From Chloroflexota bacterium (lineage in GTDB: Bacteria > Chloroflexota > UBA6077 > CF-72), in contig JAFAPL010000590.1 in the NCBI GenBank assembly GCA_019247135.1, positions 1-8,557 of the forward strand: a DNA stretch of 8,557 bases. Direction: 5' to 3'. Positions 1 to 5,766 of the stretch are shown here, in pieces. The position numbers and the translations under genes were made by a program. Below the pieces are notes generated by a model. It was not told the DNA's origin. It saw only the letters and a program-made list of their open reading frames with translations, and did no database searches. Positions within the stretch are counted from its first letter, which is position 1; every line of letters starts with the position of its first letter.

Positions 1-1104
1 GGCGAACGCCAGCTCCGTGCCACCAATCATCCCGAGTACTTCCAGCTCGTTCAAAGAGCCGAGGTGCCCGAGACGGATCGCAATCCCGTTCAGCTGGCCG
101 ATACCGCCGCCGAGCGACAGGTTGTACTGTTCGCGCGCGTGCTTCACTAGCTCGTTCGAGTCGACGCCCTCTGGCATGCGCACAGCTGTGATGCTGTTGG
201 AGTAATAGCGCGCGTCCTTGCAGACGATGGGCAATCCCCAGGCCCGAACGGCCGCCCGAACGGCCGAGCCGAGTCGGGCATGGCGCGCGTACACGCCCGG
301 GAGCCCCTCTTCGTCGACGAGCATCTTGAGCGACTCGCGCAGACCGAACAGCATCAGCGTCGCCGGCGTGTACGGGAAGAGCCCGATCCTGTTCTCGCGC
401 AGGATGGGCGCCCAATCCCAGAAATGGCGGGGTGAGCCACCTCCGTTCTGCGCGATTGCGAGGGCGCGCTGACTGATGCACAACACGCCCAGCCCGGGCG
501 GCAGCATGAGCCCCTTCTGGCTGCCACAGATGACGATGTCGACCCGCCAGTCGTCCATTTCGAAATCCATCGAGCCGAGCGAGCTGACCGTATCGACCAC
601 GAGCAGCGCGTCGTGGCTGGCGGCGTCCATCGCCCGACGGATCGCGGCCACGTCGACGCACACGCCGGTCGATGTCTCGTTGTGGACGATCAGCACCGCG
701 CGATACGGACGCGTGGGACTGTCCGCCTTCAAACGCCGTTCGACGTCCTCAGCCGGCACGGCGTCGCCGTACTCCAGCGTGATCTCGTCGACATCGAAAT
801 TGAATTTGCGGGCCACGTTGGCGAGCCCGGCGCCGAAGACACCGTACGAATAGACGAGCACACGATCGCCAGGCGCCAGCACGTTCACCAGGGCGGCCTC
901 GGTGGCGCCGGTGCCGGAGGCCGGATAGAGCATCGGCACACCTTCGGTCGTGCCGAATACGGCGCGCAGGCCTGCGCGCACGGCCAGGGTGAGCTCGGCG
1001 AATTCAGGGCTGCGGTGGTCGATGATGGACCGGTCCATCGCCCGCAGGATGCGTTCGGGGATGTTCGTCGGACCAGGGATCTGCAGCAGTGGGCGACCGC
1101 TCAT
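1..1104 (-). CDS. Class V aminotransferase, serine/alanine-glyoxylate type (C-terminus cut off)
   Basis: PLP-dependent fold-type I transaminase, translated by me from the reverse strand: 368 codons without a stop, running off the left edge. The family is usually about 380-400 residues, so roughly the last 20-30 are missing. Visible marks, counted from the ATG at 1104: N-terminal LQIPGPTNIPERI (7-19), phosphate-binding SGTGA (63-67), HNETSTG (141-147), cofactor aspartate in VVDTVSSLG (D171), Schiff-base lysine in GSQKGLMLPPGLG (K197), PYTPAT (244-249) and the carboxylate-binding arginine in IRLGHLG (R344). The GSQKGLMLPPG form resembles serine-glyoxylate aminotransferases (serine + glyoxylate to hydroxypyruvate + glycine), but alanine- or aspartate-using relatives look similar, so the substrate pair is inferred. 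Start: ATG 1104 gives the usual short N-terminus; in-frame ATGs at 1116 and 1137 are possible, and none has a strong Shine-Dalgarno. Divergent from the dehydrogenase at 1136. Confidence 0.93.
   Translation of the reverse strand, partial: MSGRPLLQIPGPTNIPERILRAMDRSIIDHRSPEFAELTLAVRAGLRAVFGTTEGVPMLYPASGTGATEAALVNVLAPGDRVLVYSYGVFGAGLANVARKFNFDVDEITLEYGDAVPAEDVERRLKADSPTRPYRAVLIVHNETSTGVCVDVAAIRRAMDAASHDALLVVDTVSSLGSMDFEMDDWRVDIVICGSQKGLMLPPGLGVLCISQRALAIAQNGGGSPRHFWDWAPILRENRIGLFPYTPATLMLFGLRESLKMLVDEEGLPGVYARHARLGSAVRAAVRAWGLPIVCKDARYYSNSITAVRMPEGVDSNELVKHAREQYNLSLGGGIGQLNGIAIRLGHLGSLNELEVLGMIGGTELAFA
243..266. repeat. Perfect tandem duplication of a 12-bp unit inside the aminotransferase
   Basis: The unit CCCGAACGGCCG occurs twice head to tail at 243-254 and 255-266. 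On the minus strand it is in frame and yields a repeated AVRA-AVRA (residues 281-288) in a helix of the small domain. It is short and harmless to the frame, so it looks like a recent in-frame slippage duplication or simple codon repetition. Confidence 0.75.
1024..1039. promoter_or_regulatory. 16-bp perfect palindrome, candidate operator of the divergent pair
   Basis: GATGGACCGGTCCATC is an uninterrupted perfect dyad. It lies 65 bp inside the aminotransferase 5' coding region (codons for MDRSI) and about 97 bp upstream of the dehydrogenase ATG at 1136. Because the gap between the two genes is only about 30 bp, promoter and operator elements of the dehydrogenase must fall inside the aminotransferase coding sequence, which makes this position plausible for a dimeric regulator. 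The MDRSI codons are also under protein constraint, and one 16-bp palindrome somewhere in 8.5 kb is not very improbable. No regulator gene is in the window. Confidence 0.25.
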
Positions 1105-1135
1105 AACAATCCACATGGTAACGTGCGAGTCCTGC
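1105..1135. promoter_or_regulatory. Very short divergent intergenic region
   Basis: These 31 bp are all that separates the preferred aminotransferase start (1104, minus) from the dehydrogenase start (1136, plus). If the aminotransferase begins at the in-frame ATG at 1116 the gap is 19 bp, and if at 1137 the two genes overlap at their 5' ends. An AT-richer patch (CATAAC at 1102-1107) could serve as a -10 for the plus strand, but I see no convincing -35 for either direction. Both promoters probably extend into coding sequence. Confidence 0.3.
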
Positions 1136-2248
1136 ATGGACGGGCGAATCGCAATCCTGACGCAGGCGCGCGGCCCCTGGGAGCTCCGCACGTACCCACT
1201 TCCGGAACCGGAGCCGGGCGCCATCCTCGTTCGGATCAGCTACGCCAACATCTGTGGTAGCGACCTGCACTGGTGGCGCGGCGAGAACGTTATCCCGCGG
1301 CACGGTCGCGCCCAGGGACACGAGATGACGGGGCGAGTCGTCGCCCTTGGGCGTGGTGTGACCAGTGATTCGACTGGGCAGCCGCTCTCGGAGGGCGACC
1401 GCATCATCTACAACTACTTCTGGCCGTGCGGTCGCTGCGTCGCGTGTCTGCGCGGCATGCCCGAGTGCTGTGCGAACAAGGGCAGGCCAGGCAACGGCAA
1501 CCCCGAGGAGTTCCCGCATTTCGTGGCCGCGTTTTCTGAGTATTACTACCTGCTCCCGGGCCACGTATGTGTAAAGGTGCCCGACGAGCTCTCCGACGCC
1601 GTGGTCGCCCCGATCAACTGCGCGCTCGCGCAGGTGATGCAAGCGCTGGACAGCGGCGGGTTTCACCAGGGTGACACGTTAGTCGTGCAGGGCGCCGGCG
1701 GCCTGGGACTCAACATGATCGCCGCGGCTCGGGACATGGGCGCGGACCGCGTGATCGCGGTCGACGCGATTCCGGGCCGACTCAAACTGGCGTGCGACTT
1801 CGGCGCCGACGCCGTCGTCGACGTGCGCCAGTGTCCTTCCCCGGCCGATCGCATCGCCGCCGTCCGCGAGCTCACCAACGGCTATGGCGCCACGCACGTG
1901 GCCGACGTCGCCGGGGTTCGCGGCGTGGTCGCCGAAGGTATCCAGATGCTCGGTTCTGGCGGCACGTATCTGGAGGTGGGCTCGATCGTGCCGGGGTTCG
2001 AGTTCCCGCTCGATCCGCTGGAGGCCTGTCGACGTGGGCTGCGCTTCATCGCCTTCATGCAGTACGATCCGCGTTTGCTGCCGCGCGCCCTGAACTTCGT
2101 CATGCGTAGCCGCGCTCGCGTGCCGTGGGACCGCATCATCTCGCATACGTTCCCGCTCGACGGCATACAGGAGGCTTTCGAACAGGCCGAATGGGTCGGT
2201 CGCGAGCCCGATCAGGCGGCCATCACACGCGCCGCCTTGACGCCCTGA
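1136..2248 (+). CDS. Zinc-dependent medium-chain alcohol/polyol dehydrogenase
   Basis: 370-residue oxidoreductase of the medium-chain dehydrogenase (MDR) family, expected to oxidise a secondary alcohol or polyol, or reduce the matching ketone, in the cytoplasm. Residues from ATG 1136: catalytic zinc ligands C40 (CGSDLHWWRG) and H62-E63 (GHEMTGRVV); structural-zinc lobe cysteines C98, C101, C104 and C111/C112 (CGRCVAC...ECC); Rossmann motif GAGGLG at 186-191, with acidic D210 after the second strand, which favours NAD over NADP. Length and layout match sorbitol, threonine and butanediol dehydrogenases; the exact substrate cannot be told. The reading frame is open further upstream (to 950), but that extension is antisense to conserved aminotransferase motifs and unlike any MDR N-terminus, so ATG 1136 is chosen; its ribosome-binding site is weak. 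The 3' end overlaps livM by 26 bp, tail to tail. Confidence 0.93.
   Translation: MDGRIAILTQARGPWELRTYPLPEPEPGAILVRISYANICGSDLHWWRGENVIPRHGRAQGHEMTGRVVALGRGVTSDSTGQPLSEGDRIIYNYFWPCGRCVACLRGMPECCANKGRPGNGNPEEFPHFVAAFSEYYYLLPGHVCVKVPDELSDAVVAPINCALAQVMQALDSGGFHQGDTLVVQGAGGLGLNMIAAARDMGADRVIAVDAIPGRLKLACDFGADAVVDVRQCPSPADRIAAVRELTNGYGATHVADVAGVRGVVAEGIQMLGSGGTYLEVGSIVPGFEFPLDPLEACRRGLRFIAFMQYDPRLLPRALNFVMRSRARVPWDRIISHTFPLDGIQEAFEQAEWVGREPDQAAITRAALTP
2214..2237 (-). terminator. Hairpin with the livM stop codon in its loop
   Basis: On the minus strand AGGCGGC pairs perfectly with GCCGCCT (7 bp) around a 10-nt loop, GCGTGTGATG, that contains the livM TGA. No run of T follows, so it is not a textbook intrinsic terminator. 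Being a dyad, it also forms in the convergent dehydrogenase mRNA just before that gene's stop (2246-2248). It could act as a U-less terminator, an RNA 3'-end stabiliser or a collision barrier; function is inferred. Confidence 0.4.
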
Positions 2249-3248
2249 ATCGGTCCAGACTCGGCACGACACCTCGCGGCAAGCCGAGCATGATGCCCAC
2301 CAGGATCGCGCCGTACACGGTGTATGAAAAGACGGCAGGCGCGCGCAGCGGCATGCCCGGCAGCGTGCCGAGCGCTTCCAGCAGTTGCACCACCAGGAAG
2401 ACGATCGCCGCGCCAGCAACGGATCCCCACACGGATCCGAGCCCGCCTACCGTCGCCATGATCAGGAACTGGATCGACAGCACGAGCGGGAACGAGCCAG
2501 GCGCGATGTAGCTGACGTAAAAGGCGTACACGCCGCCAGCCAGCCCAGCGTAGGCGGCCGACAACGCAAACACCTGCAGCTTGTAGCGCCCGACCGCGAC
2601 GCCCGTGGAGAGCGCGCCTGCCTCGCTGGTGGCCAGCGCTCTGAGAGCGCGTCCGGGTCTGGAATTCACGAGCCGCTGATTCATCAATAACGTTGCACCA
2701 GCAAGCAGCCACGCGAGATAGGCGAAAGCAATCGACTTGAACGGTCCCTCGAAGCCGAGGCTCGGGATATTCGTCAGTCCCGTATCCCCGCCCGTCAGAT
2801 CCTTGGCTTCTCCGATCACCGACAGCGTGATCAGTTGGAACGCAAGCGTCCCAAACGCGAGGTAGTGCCCGCGCAATCTCAACAGCGGCAGGCCGACGAT
2901 CGTTGCAATGGCAGCGGTGAGCAGCGGCGCAATGACCAGTCCTACGACGGGTGGCAGGTGAGCGTTGCGCGCCAGCAACGCCGCCGTGTACGCGCCGATG
3001 GCATAAAAGGCCGCCTGCCCGAGCGAGACCTGTCCCGCGAAGCCCATCAACAGCGACAACCCCGCGACCACCATCACGTACAGGCCGATGAAGATGTAGA
3101 CCTGGAGCAGCCCTGTCGACAGCACCAGCGGCAGAATCAACCCCAGCACGATCGCGACGTGCCACGCCCCGATGGCCGTCCAGCGACGCTGTACTTTCTT
3201 GCCTCGTGCGTCCGACGCTACCGCGCTCGCGCTACCTTCAGGGCTCAA
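2223..3248 (-). CDS. livM: Branched-chain amino acid-type ABC transporter permease LivM
   Basis: 341-residue inner-membrane permease that pairs with LivH to form the channel of a HAAT-family importer. From the TTG at 3248: a polar, basic N-terminal tail of about 25 residues, then a series of hydrophobic segments; LivM hallmark GFAGQVSLGQ (69-78), GGDTGL (153-158), the cytoplasmic coupling loop around SEAGALSTGVAVGRYKLQVFA (208-228) that contacts the ATPases, and a glycine-rich MATVGGLGSVWG (264-275). The start is TTG, supported by a strong GGAGGA four nt upstream and by the absence of a better candidate before the first membrane span. It is the last gene of the five-gene unit. It lies 66 bp after livH, the gap holding two hairpins, and its end overlaps the convergent dehydrogenase. 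Substrate class (branched-chain amino acids, amides, urea or aromatic acids in this family) is not determined by the permease. Confidence 0.95.
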   Translation of the reverse strand: MSPEGSASAVASDARGKKVQRRWTAIGAWHVAIVLGLILPLVLSTGLLQVYIFIGLYVMVVAGLSLLMGFAGQVSLGQAAFYAIGAYTAALLARNAHLPPVVGLVIAPLLTAAIATIVGLPLLRLRGHYLAFGTLAFQLITLSVIGEAKDLTGGDTGLTNIPSLGFEGPFKSIAFAYLAWLLAGATLLMNQRLVNSRPGRALRALATSEAGALSTGVAVGRYKLQVFALSAAYAGLAGGVYAFYVSYIAPGSFPLVLSIQFLIMATVGGLGSVWGSVAGAAIVFLVVQLLEALGTLPGMPLRAPAVFSYTVYGAILVGIMLGLPRGVVPSLDRFRASRRRV

Positions 3249-3252
3249 CGAA

Positions 3253-3258
3253 TCCTCC
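3253..3258 (-). promoter_or_regulatory. Ribosome-binding site deciding the TTG start of livM
   Basis: GGAGGA on the minus strand ends four nt before the TTG at 3248-3246. It is one of only two strong Shine-Dalgarno sequences in the minus-strand run, and it compensates for the poor initiation codon. Confidence 0.7.
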
Positions 3259-3266
3259 AGGTTGAA

Positions 3267-3291
3267 GCTGCCGCGACAGCCTGGCGGCAGC
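3267..3291 (-). other. Second hairpin in the livH-livM gap
   Basis: GCTGCCGC and GCGGCAGC form a perfect 8-bp stem with a 9-nt loop, entirely in the 66-bp livH-livM intergenic region and 8 nt upstream of the livM Shine-Dalgarno. No T-tract follows. It stands directly after the hairpin that spans the livH stop, giving a tandem pair that may limit read-through, block 3' exonucleases or alter livM initiation. Confidence 0.5.
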
Positions 3292-3305
3292 CCGCATGCA
3301 ATAAG

Positions 3306-3327
3306 GAGCCTTTGTCAGGCAAGGCTC
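3306..3327 (-). other. Hairpin with the livH stop codon in its loop
   Basis: On the minus strand GAGCCTT pairs with AAGGCTC (perfect 7 bp) around the 8-nt loop GCCTGACA, which contains the livH TGA. The 3' arm is followed by CTTATT, only mildly T-rich, so at most a weak terminator or attenuator before livM. Confidence 0.5.
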
Positions 3328-4178
3328 TCCTCGACCACGGCTGGCGACCGCGACGCGCGGTAGACCATGATGCCGATCATCAGCACGAGCGCCACGCCAC
3401 TCTGCAGCGAAGCCTGCGCATACCCCGCGACGAGTGCCTCGGCGATCCCGAGCACCAGCGCGCCAATCAGAGCAGTGCCCGGCCGCAAGAGACCGCCGAA
3501 GATCGCCGCGGCAAACCCGTTGATCGCGATGCCCACGTCGGAGTCGAAAGCCACCGGCTGCAAGGGCGTCAGCAACACCCCCGCCAGCCCACCCAATCCG
3601 CCGCCCAACGCGAACGCCACCAGGCCCATGCGCCGCACGTTGATCCCGATGAGCCGCGCCGCGTGCGGGTTGCTCGAGCAGGCCGTGAGGCCACGACCCA
3701 CATACGTGTGGTCGAAGAACAACCACAGCAGTCCAAACGTCGCGGCTGTCACCAGCACGACCAGCACGTACTGGAGCTGCATGCTCACGCCGCCAATTTC
3801 CAGGCTGCCCTTGAAGCCGTCGAACGAGATCGGCTGATCTCCCCAGATCAAGATCAACAGCGCATACGAGCCGATGCCCACGCCGAGCGTCACGATGAGG
3901 GATGCGAGCGGCGACGTTCCGGGTTTGCCGATGGCGACGATGCCGACGAGCAAACCAGCAACCGCTCCCACCAGCACCGCCAACCCTTCGGCAACGACGT
4001 GCGGCACCGCGTGGCCCAGCAACGTGTACGCGGACATGCCCGCCAGCACCGCGAAGACGCCCTGCGCGAAGTTGACGACGCGCGTCACACGGTAGATCGC
4101 GACGAACCCCGTGGCCACCAGAGCAAATGCGCACCCCGTTGCCACCCCGCTCGCCGCGTATTGCAGAAACAATCTCAC
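3315..4178 (-). CDS. livH: Branched-chain amino acid-type ABC transporter permease LivH
   Basis: Inner-membrane permease partnering LivM. From the GTG at 4178 the protein is 287 residues and begins with MRLFLQYAASGVATGCAFAL, the normal LivH N-terminus running straight into the first hydrophobic segment. Further hallmarks are VVNFAQG (34-40), the coupling loop NPHAARLIGINVRRMGLVAFA (170-190) followed by LGGGLGGLAG (191-200), and GFAAAIFGGL (221-230). Start choice: GTG 4178 has GAAGG six nt upstream and gives the family's usual start. An in-frame TTG at 4208 would add ten polar residues, with its purine stretch too close to the codon, so I consider it less likely. It lies 126 bp downstream of livF, the widest gap in the unit, and 66 bp before livM. 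Confidence 0.93.
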   Translation of the reverse strand: MRLFLQYAASGVATGCAFALVATGFVAIYRVTRVVNFAQGVFAVLAGMSAYTLLGHAVPHVVAEGLAVLVGAVAGLLVGIVAIGKPGTSPLASLIVTLGVGIGSYALLILIWGDQPISFDGFKGSLEIGGVSMQLQYVLVVLVTAATFGLLWLFFDHTYVGRGLTACSSNPHAARLIGINVRRMGLVAFALGGGLGGLAGVLLTPLQPVAFDSDVGIAINGFAAAIFGGLLRPGTALIGALVLGIAEALVAGYAQASLQSGVALVLMIGIMVYRASRSPAVVEESLA

Positions 4179-4304
4179 GGCGTGCCTTCGGACCTCAACG
4201 GGGTGCAACCCTCTGCATATTCGTGCCGTGAAGCACTACCGTGTGCCGGCGGATGCAATGTCTGCCACGCGACCTGCGCGGCGCTACAGGCCCGTGCCAC
4301 TGCA
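4179..4304 (-). other. livF-livH intergenic region, 126 bp, no gene
   Basis: This is the longest non-coding stretch in the window and lies inside the operon. It contains an imperfect hairpin just after the livF stop (4266-4296: CACG/CGTG and CCTG/CAGG arm pairs with a small internal bulge) and the livH ribosome-binding site GAAGG at 4185-4189. I see no clear internal promoter and no T-tract terminator. A livF stop-spanning 5-bp stem (4292-4315) is too weak to claim. Confidence 0.4.
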
Positions 4305-4964
4305 TCAATCCACGGCTCCGCCGAGGTAGGCGGCGCGCACGGCTTCGCTCTCCGAAAGCTCGGTCGACGGTCCGTGCAAGGCCACCCGTCCGGCCTCCAA
4401 CACGTACGCTCGCGCACACAGCTCGAGCGCTAATCGCGCGTTCTGCTCGACCAGTAACACGGACATCCCGCTGTCCCGATTGAGTCGCAACAGGTGCTCC
4501 GCAAGATCGTCCACAACGAGTGGCGCCAACCCGAGTGACAGCTCGTCGACCGCTAACAGGTCCGGCGCCGCCATGAGTGCTCGACCGACAGCCACCATCT
4601 GCTGCTCGCCTCCCGAGAGCGTTCCCGCCAGGCGACGCCGCAGCTCAGGCAGCCGGGGAAACAACCCGTACACCCGCGACGGGTCGCGCTGGCGTATACG
4701 CCAGGCCCCGAGCCGCAAGTTGTCTTCGACGGTCATGTCGGAAAACAACTGCCGACCTTCGGGCACCTGCGCCACGCGTCCCGCGAGCCGGACGTCGCCC
4801 GCCGCCGGCTGCAGCAAACCGCAAATGGTATTCAACAACGTCGTCTTCCCCGCGCCGTTCGGGCCAATCAGGGCCACCATTTCGCCCCGCCCTACCTCGA
4901 GCGAAACGCCGTCCAGGGCGGTGGCTGAGCCGTAGCGCACGACCAGATCACGAACCTCAAGCAC
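4305..4964 (-). CDS. livF: Branched-chain amino acid-type ABC transporter ATPase LivF (short form)
   Basis: Cytoplasmic ATPase that works as a heterodimer with LivG. 219 residues: Walker A GPNGAGKT (34-41), VPEGRQLF (67-74), signature LSGGEQQ (116-122), Walker B LLAVDE (136-141) and the LivF-typical LVEQNA (171-176), where glutamine replaces the switch histidine. It ends in AAYLGG as LivF proteins do. Two oddities: the segment between GDVRLAG (56-62) and VAQVPEGR (64-71) is about 14 residues shorter than in E. coli LivF, as I recall that sequence, and the usual DEPSLGL is DELSLGL (140-146). The catalytic glutamate E141 is kept, so it is probably active. Start is GTG at 4964, overlapping the livG stop by 8 bp, which implies translational coupling. 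Confidence 0.94.
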   Translation of the reverse strand: MLEVRDLVVRYGSATALDGVSLEVGRGEMVALIGPNGAGKTTLLNTICGLLQPAAGDVRLAGRVAQVPEGRQLFSDMTVEDNLRLGAWRIRQRDPSRVYGLFPRLPELRRRLAGTLSGGEQQMVAVGRALMAAPDLLAVDELSLGLAPLVVDDLAEHLLRLNRDSGMSVLLVEQNARLALELCARAYVLEAGRVALHGPSTELSESEAVRAAYLGGAVD

Positions 4965-5733
4965 GCACGCTCCGAGTGCGCTGCTGGCCGAGATACGCTC
5001 CGATCACAAGTGGATCGCGGCGTATCTCCGCTGGCGATCCTTCGGCGATGACTCGGCCGCGGTCCATGACGGCGATCCTGCTCGCCAATCGAGTGACAAA
5101 CGCGACGTCGTGTTCGATCAACAGCATGGACAGGCCCTCGTCTCTCAGTTGCTCGATCAGGAGCGCGAGGTGTTCCCGCTCCGCGCCGCGCAATCCGGAG
5201 GCCGGCTCATCCAGGAGGAGCAGCTTCGGCCGGCCACACAGAGCCCGCGCAACCTGCACCGCCCGTTGCTGCCCAATCGGCAACGACTCAGCGAATCTGT
5301 CAGCCGCGTCGGTCAGTCCGACGCGGTCGAGTGCCGCCCGGGCGGCCGACAAAATCGCGGCTTCCTCGCGCCGATATGTCGGCAGGTGCAGAAACGCGCT
5401 CAAAAAACCGTGCGACGTCCAGGCGTGCGCACCCACCATGACGTTCTCCAGCACGGTCATCCCGCGGAAGAGTCGTACGGCCTGAAAAGCGATGGCCATG
5501 CCCGCGCGAGCGCGTTCGTCGGCGCTCATGCGCGTCAGATCGTGTCCGAGCAAGTTCACCGATCCAGCATTGGGCAGGAGATGGCCCGTGATCAGGTGGA
5601 ACAGCGTGGATTTACCCGCGCCGTTCGGTCCGATGACGCCAACAAGCTCGGCCTGCGCGACGCCGAGCGATACGTCGTCGACGGCGACAACACCGCCGAA
5701 CCGACGCGTCAGCCCGCGCGCCTCGAGCAGCAC
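4957..5733 (-). CDS. livG: Branched-chain amino acid-type ABC transporter ATPase LivG
   Basis: 258-residue cytoplasmic ATPase energising the LivHM permease with LivF. Walker A GPNGAGKS (35-42), Q-loop glutamine in IAFQAVRLF (Q84), signature LPIGQQ (151-156, the LP-x-GQ variant common in LivG), Walker B LLLLDE (171-176) followed by PASGL, and switch histidine in LLIEHDV (H208). The C-terminal IRRDPLVIGAYLG matches the LivG tail. The D-loop region LRGAERE departs from the more usual LNPxE. Start is GTG at 5733, 16 bp after the binding-protein stop, with no good Shine-Dalgarno; the 3' arm of the stop-spanning hairpin (5740-5766) comes within 6 nt of this start and may limit initiation. The stop overlaps livF by 8 bp. 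Confidence 0.95.
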   Translation of the reverse strand: MLLEARGLTRRFGGVVAVDDVSLGVAQAELVGVIGPNGAGKSTLFHLITGHLLPNAGSVNLLGHDLTRMSADERARAGMAIAFQAVRLFRGMTVLENVMVGAHAWTSHGFLSAFLHLPTYRREEAAILSAARAALDRVGLTDAADRFAESLPIGQQRAVQVARALCGRPKLLLLDEPASGLRGAEREHLALLIEQLRDEGLSMLLIEHDVAFVTRLASRIAVMDRGRVIAEGSPAEIRRDPLVIGAYLGQQRTRSVRA

Positions 5734-5739
5734 AGCTTT

Positions 5740-5766
5740 CGAAGGCGCGCTATTGACCCGCCTTCG
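5740..5766 (-). other. Hairpin with the binding-protein stop codon in its loop
   Basis: On the minus strand CGAAGGCG pairs with CGCCTTCG (perfect 8 bp) around the 11-nt loop GGTCAATAGCG containing the TAG stop. No T-tract follows (next bases AAAGCT, then the livG GTG). Hairpins after binding-protein genes are known in other ABC operons, where they keep more binding-protein mRNA than permease mRNA; the same role is a reasonable inference here. Confidence 0.6.

Noticed and set aside
950..1135. 62-codon N-terminal extension of the dehydrogenase frame
   Set aside because: It is antisense to the aminotransferase N-terminus (PGPTNIP motif), unlike MDR N-termini, and the ATG at 1136 gives the normal family start.
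613..1260. Plus-strand open frame of 215 codons opposite the aminotransferase
   Set aside because: Antisense to conserved aminotransferase motifs and overlapping the dehydrogenase in another frame; composition is shadow-like.
1004..1666. Minus-strand open frame of 220 codons opposite the dehydrogenase
   Set aside because: It covers the MDR zinc-binding region in antisense and has no recognisable domain.
2421..2438. Two copies of GGATCC spaced 12 bp apart inside livM
   Set aside because: They encode the repeated GSV of GSVWGSV, a normal conserved LivM motif, so this is a coding coincidence.
2212..3165. Minus-strand open frame of 317 codons overlapping livM in another frame
   Set aside because: Arg/Ala-rich shadow; the correct frame shows LivM motifs and a good ribosome-binding site.
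4292..4315. 5-bp stem around the livF stop codon
   Set aside because: It resembles the other stop hairpins, but the stem is too short and the loop (14 nt) too long to separate it from chance.
2835..4433. Plus-strand open frame of 532 codons opposite livM, livH and the start of livF
   Set aside because: Its product is a low-complexity Arg/Gln/His-rich string without domains, it crosses three genes and their gaps, and it follows from the third-position GC bias of the opposite strand.
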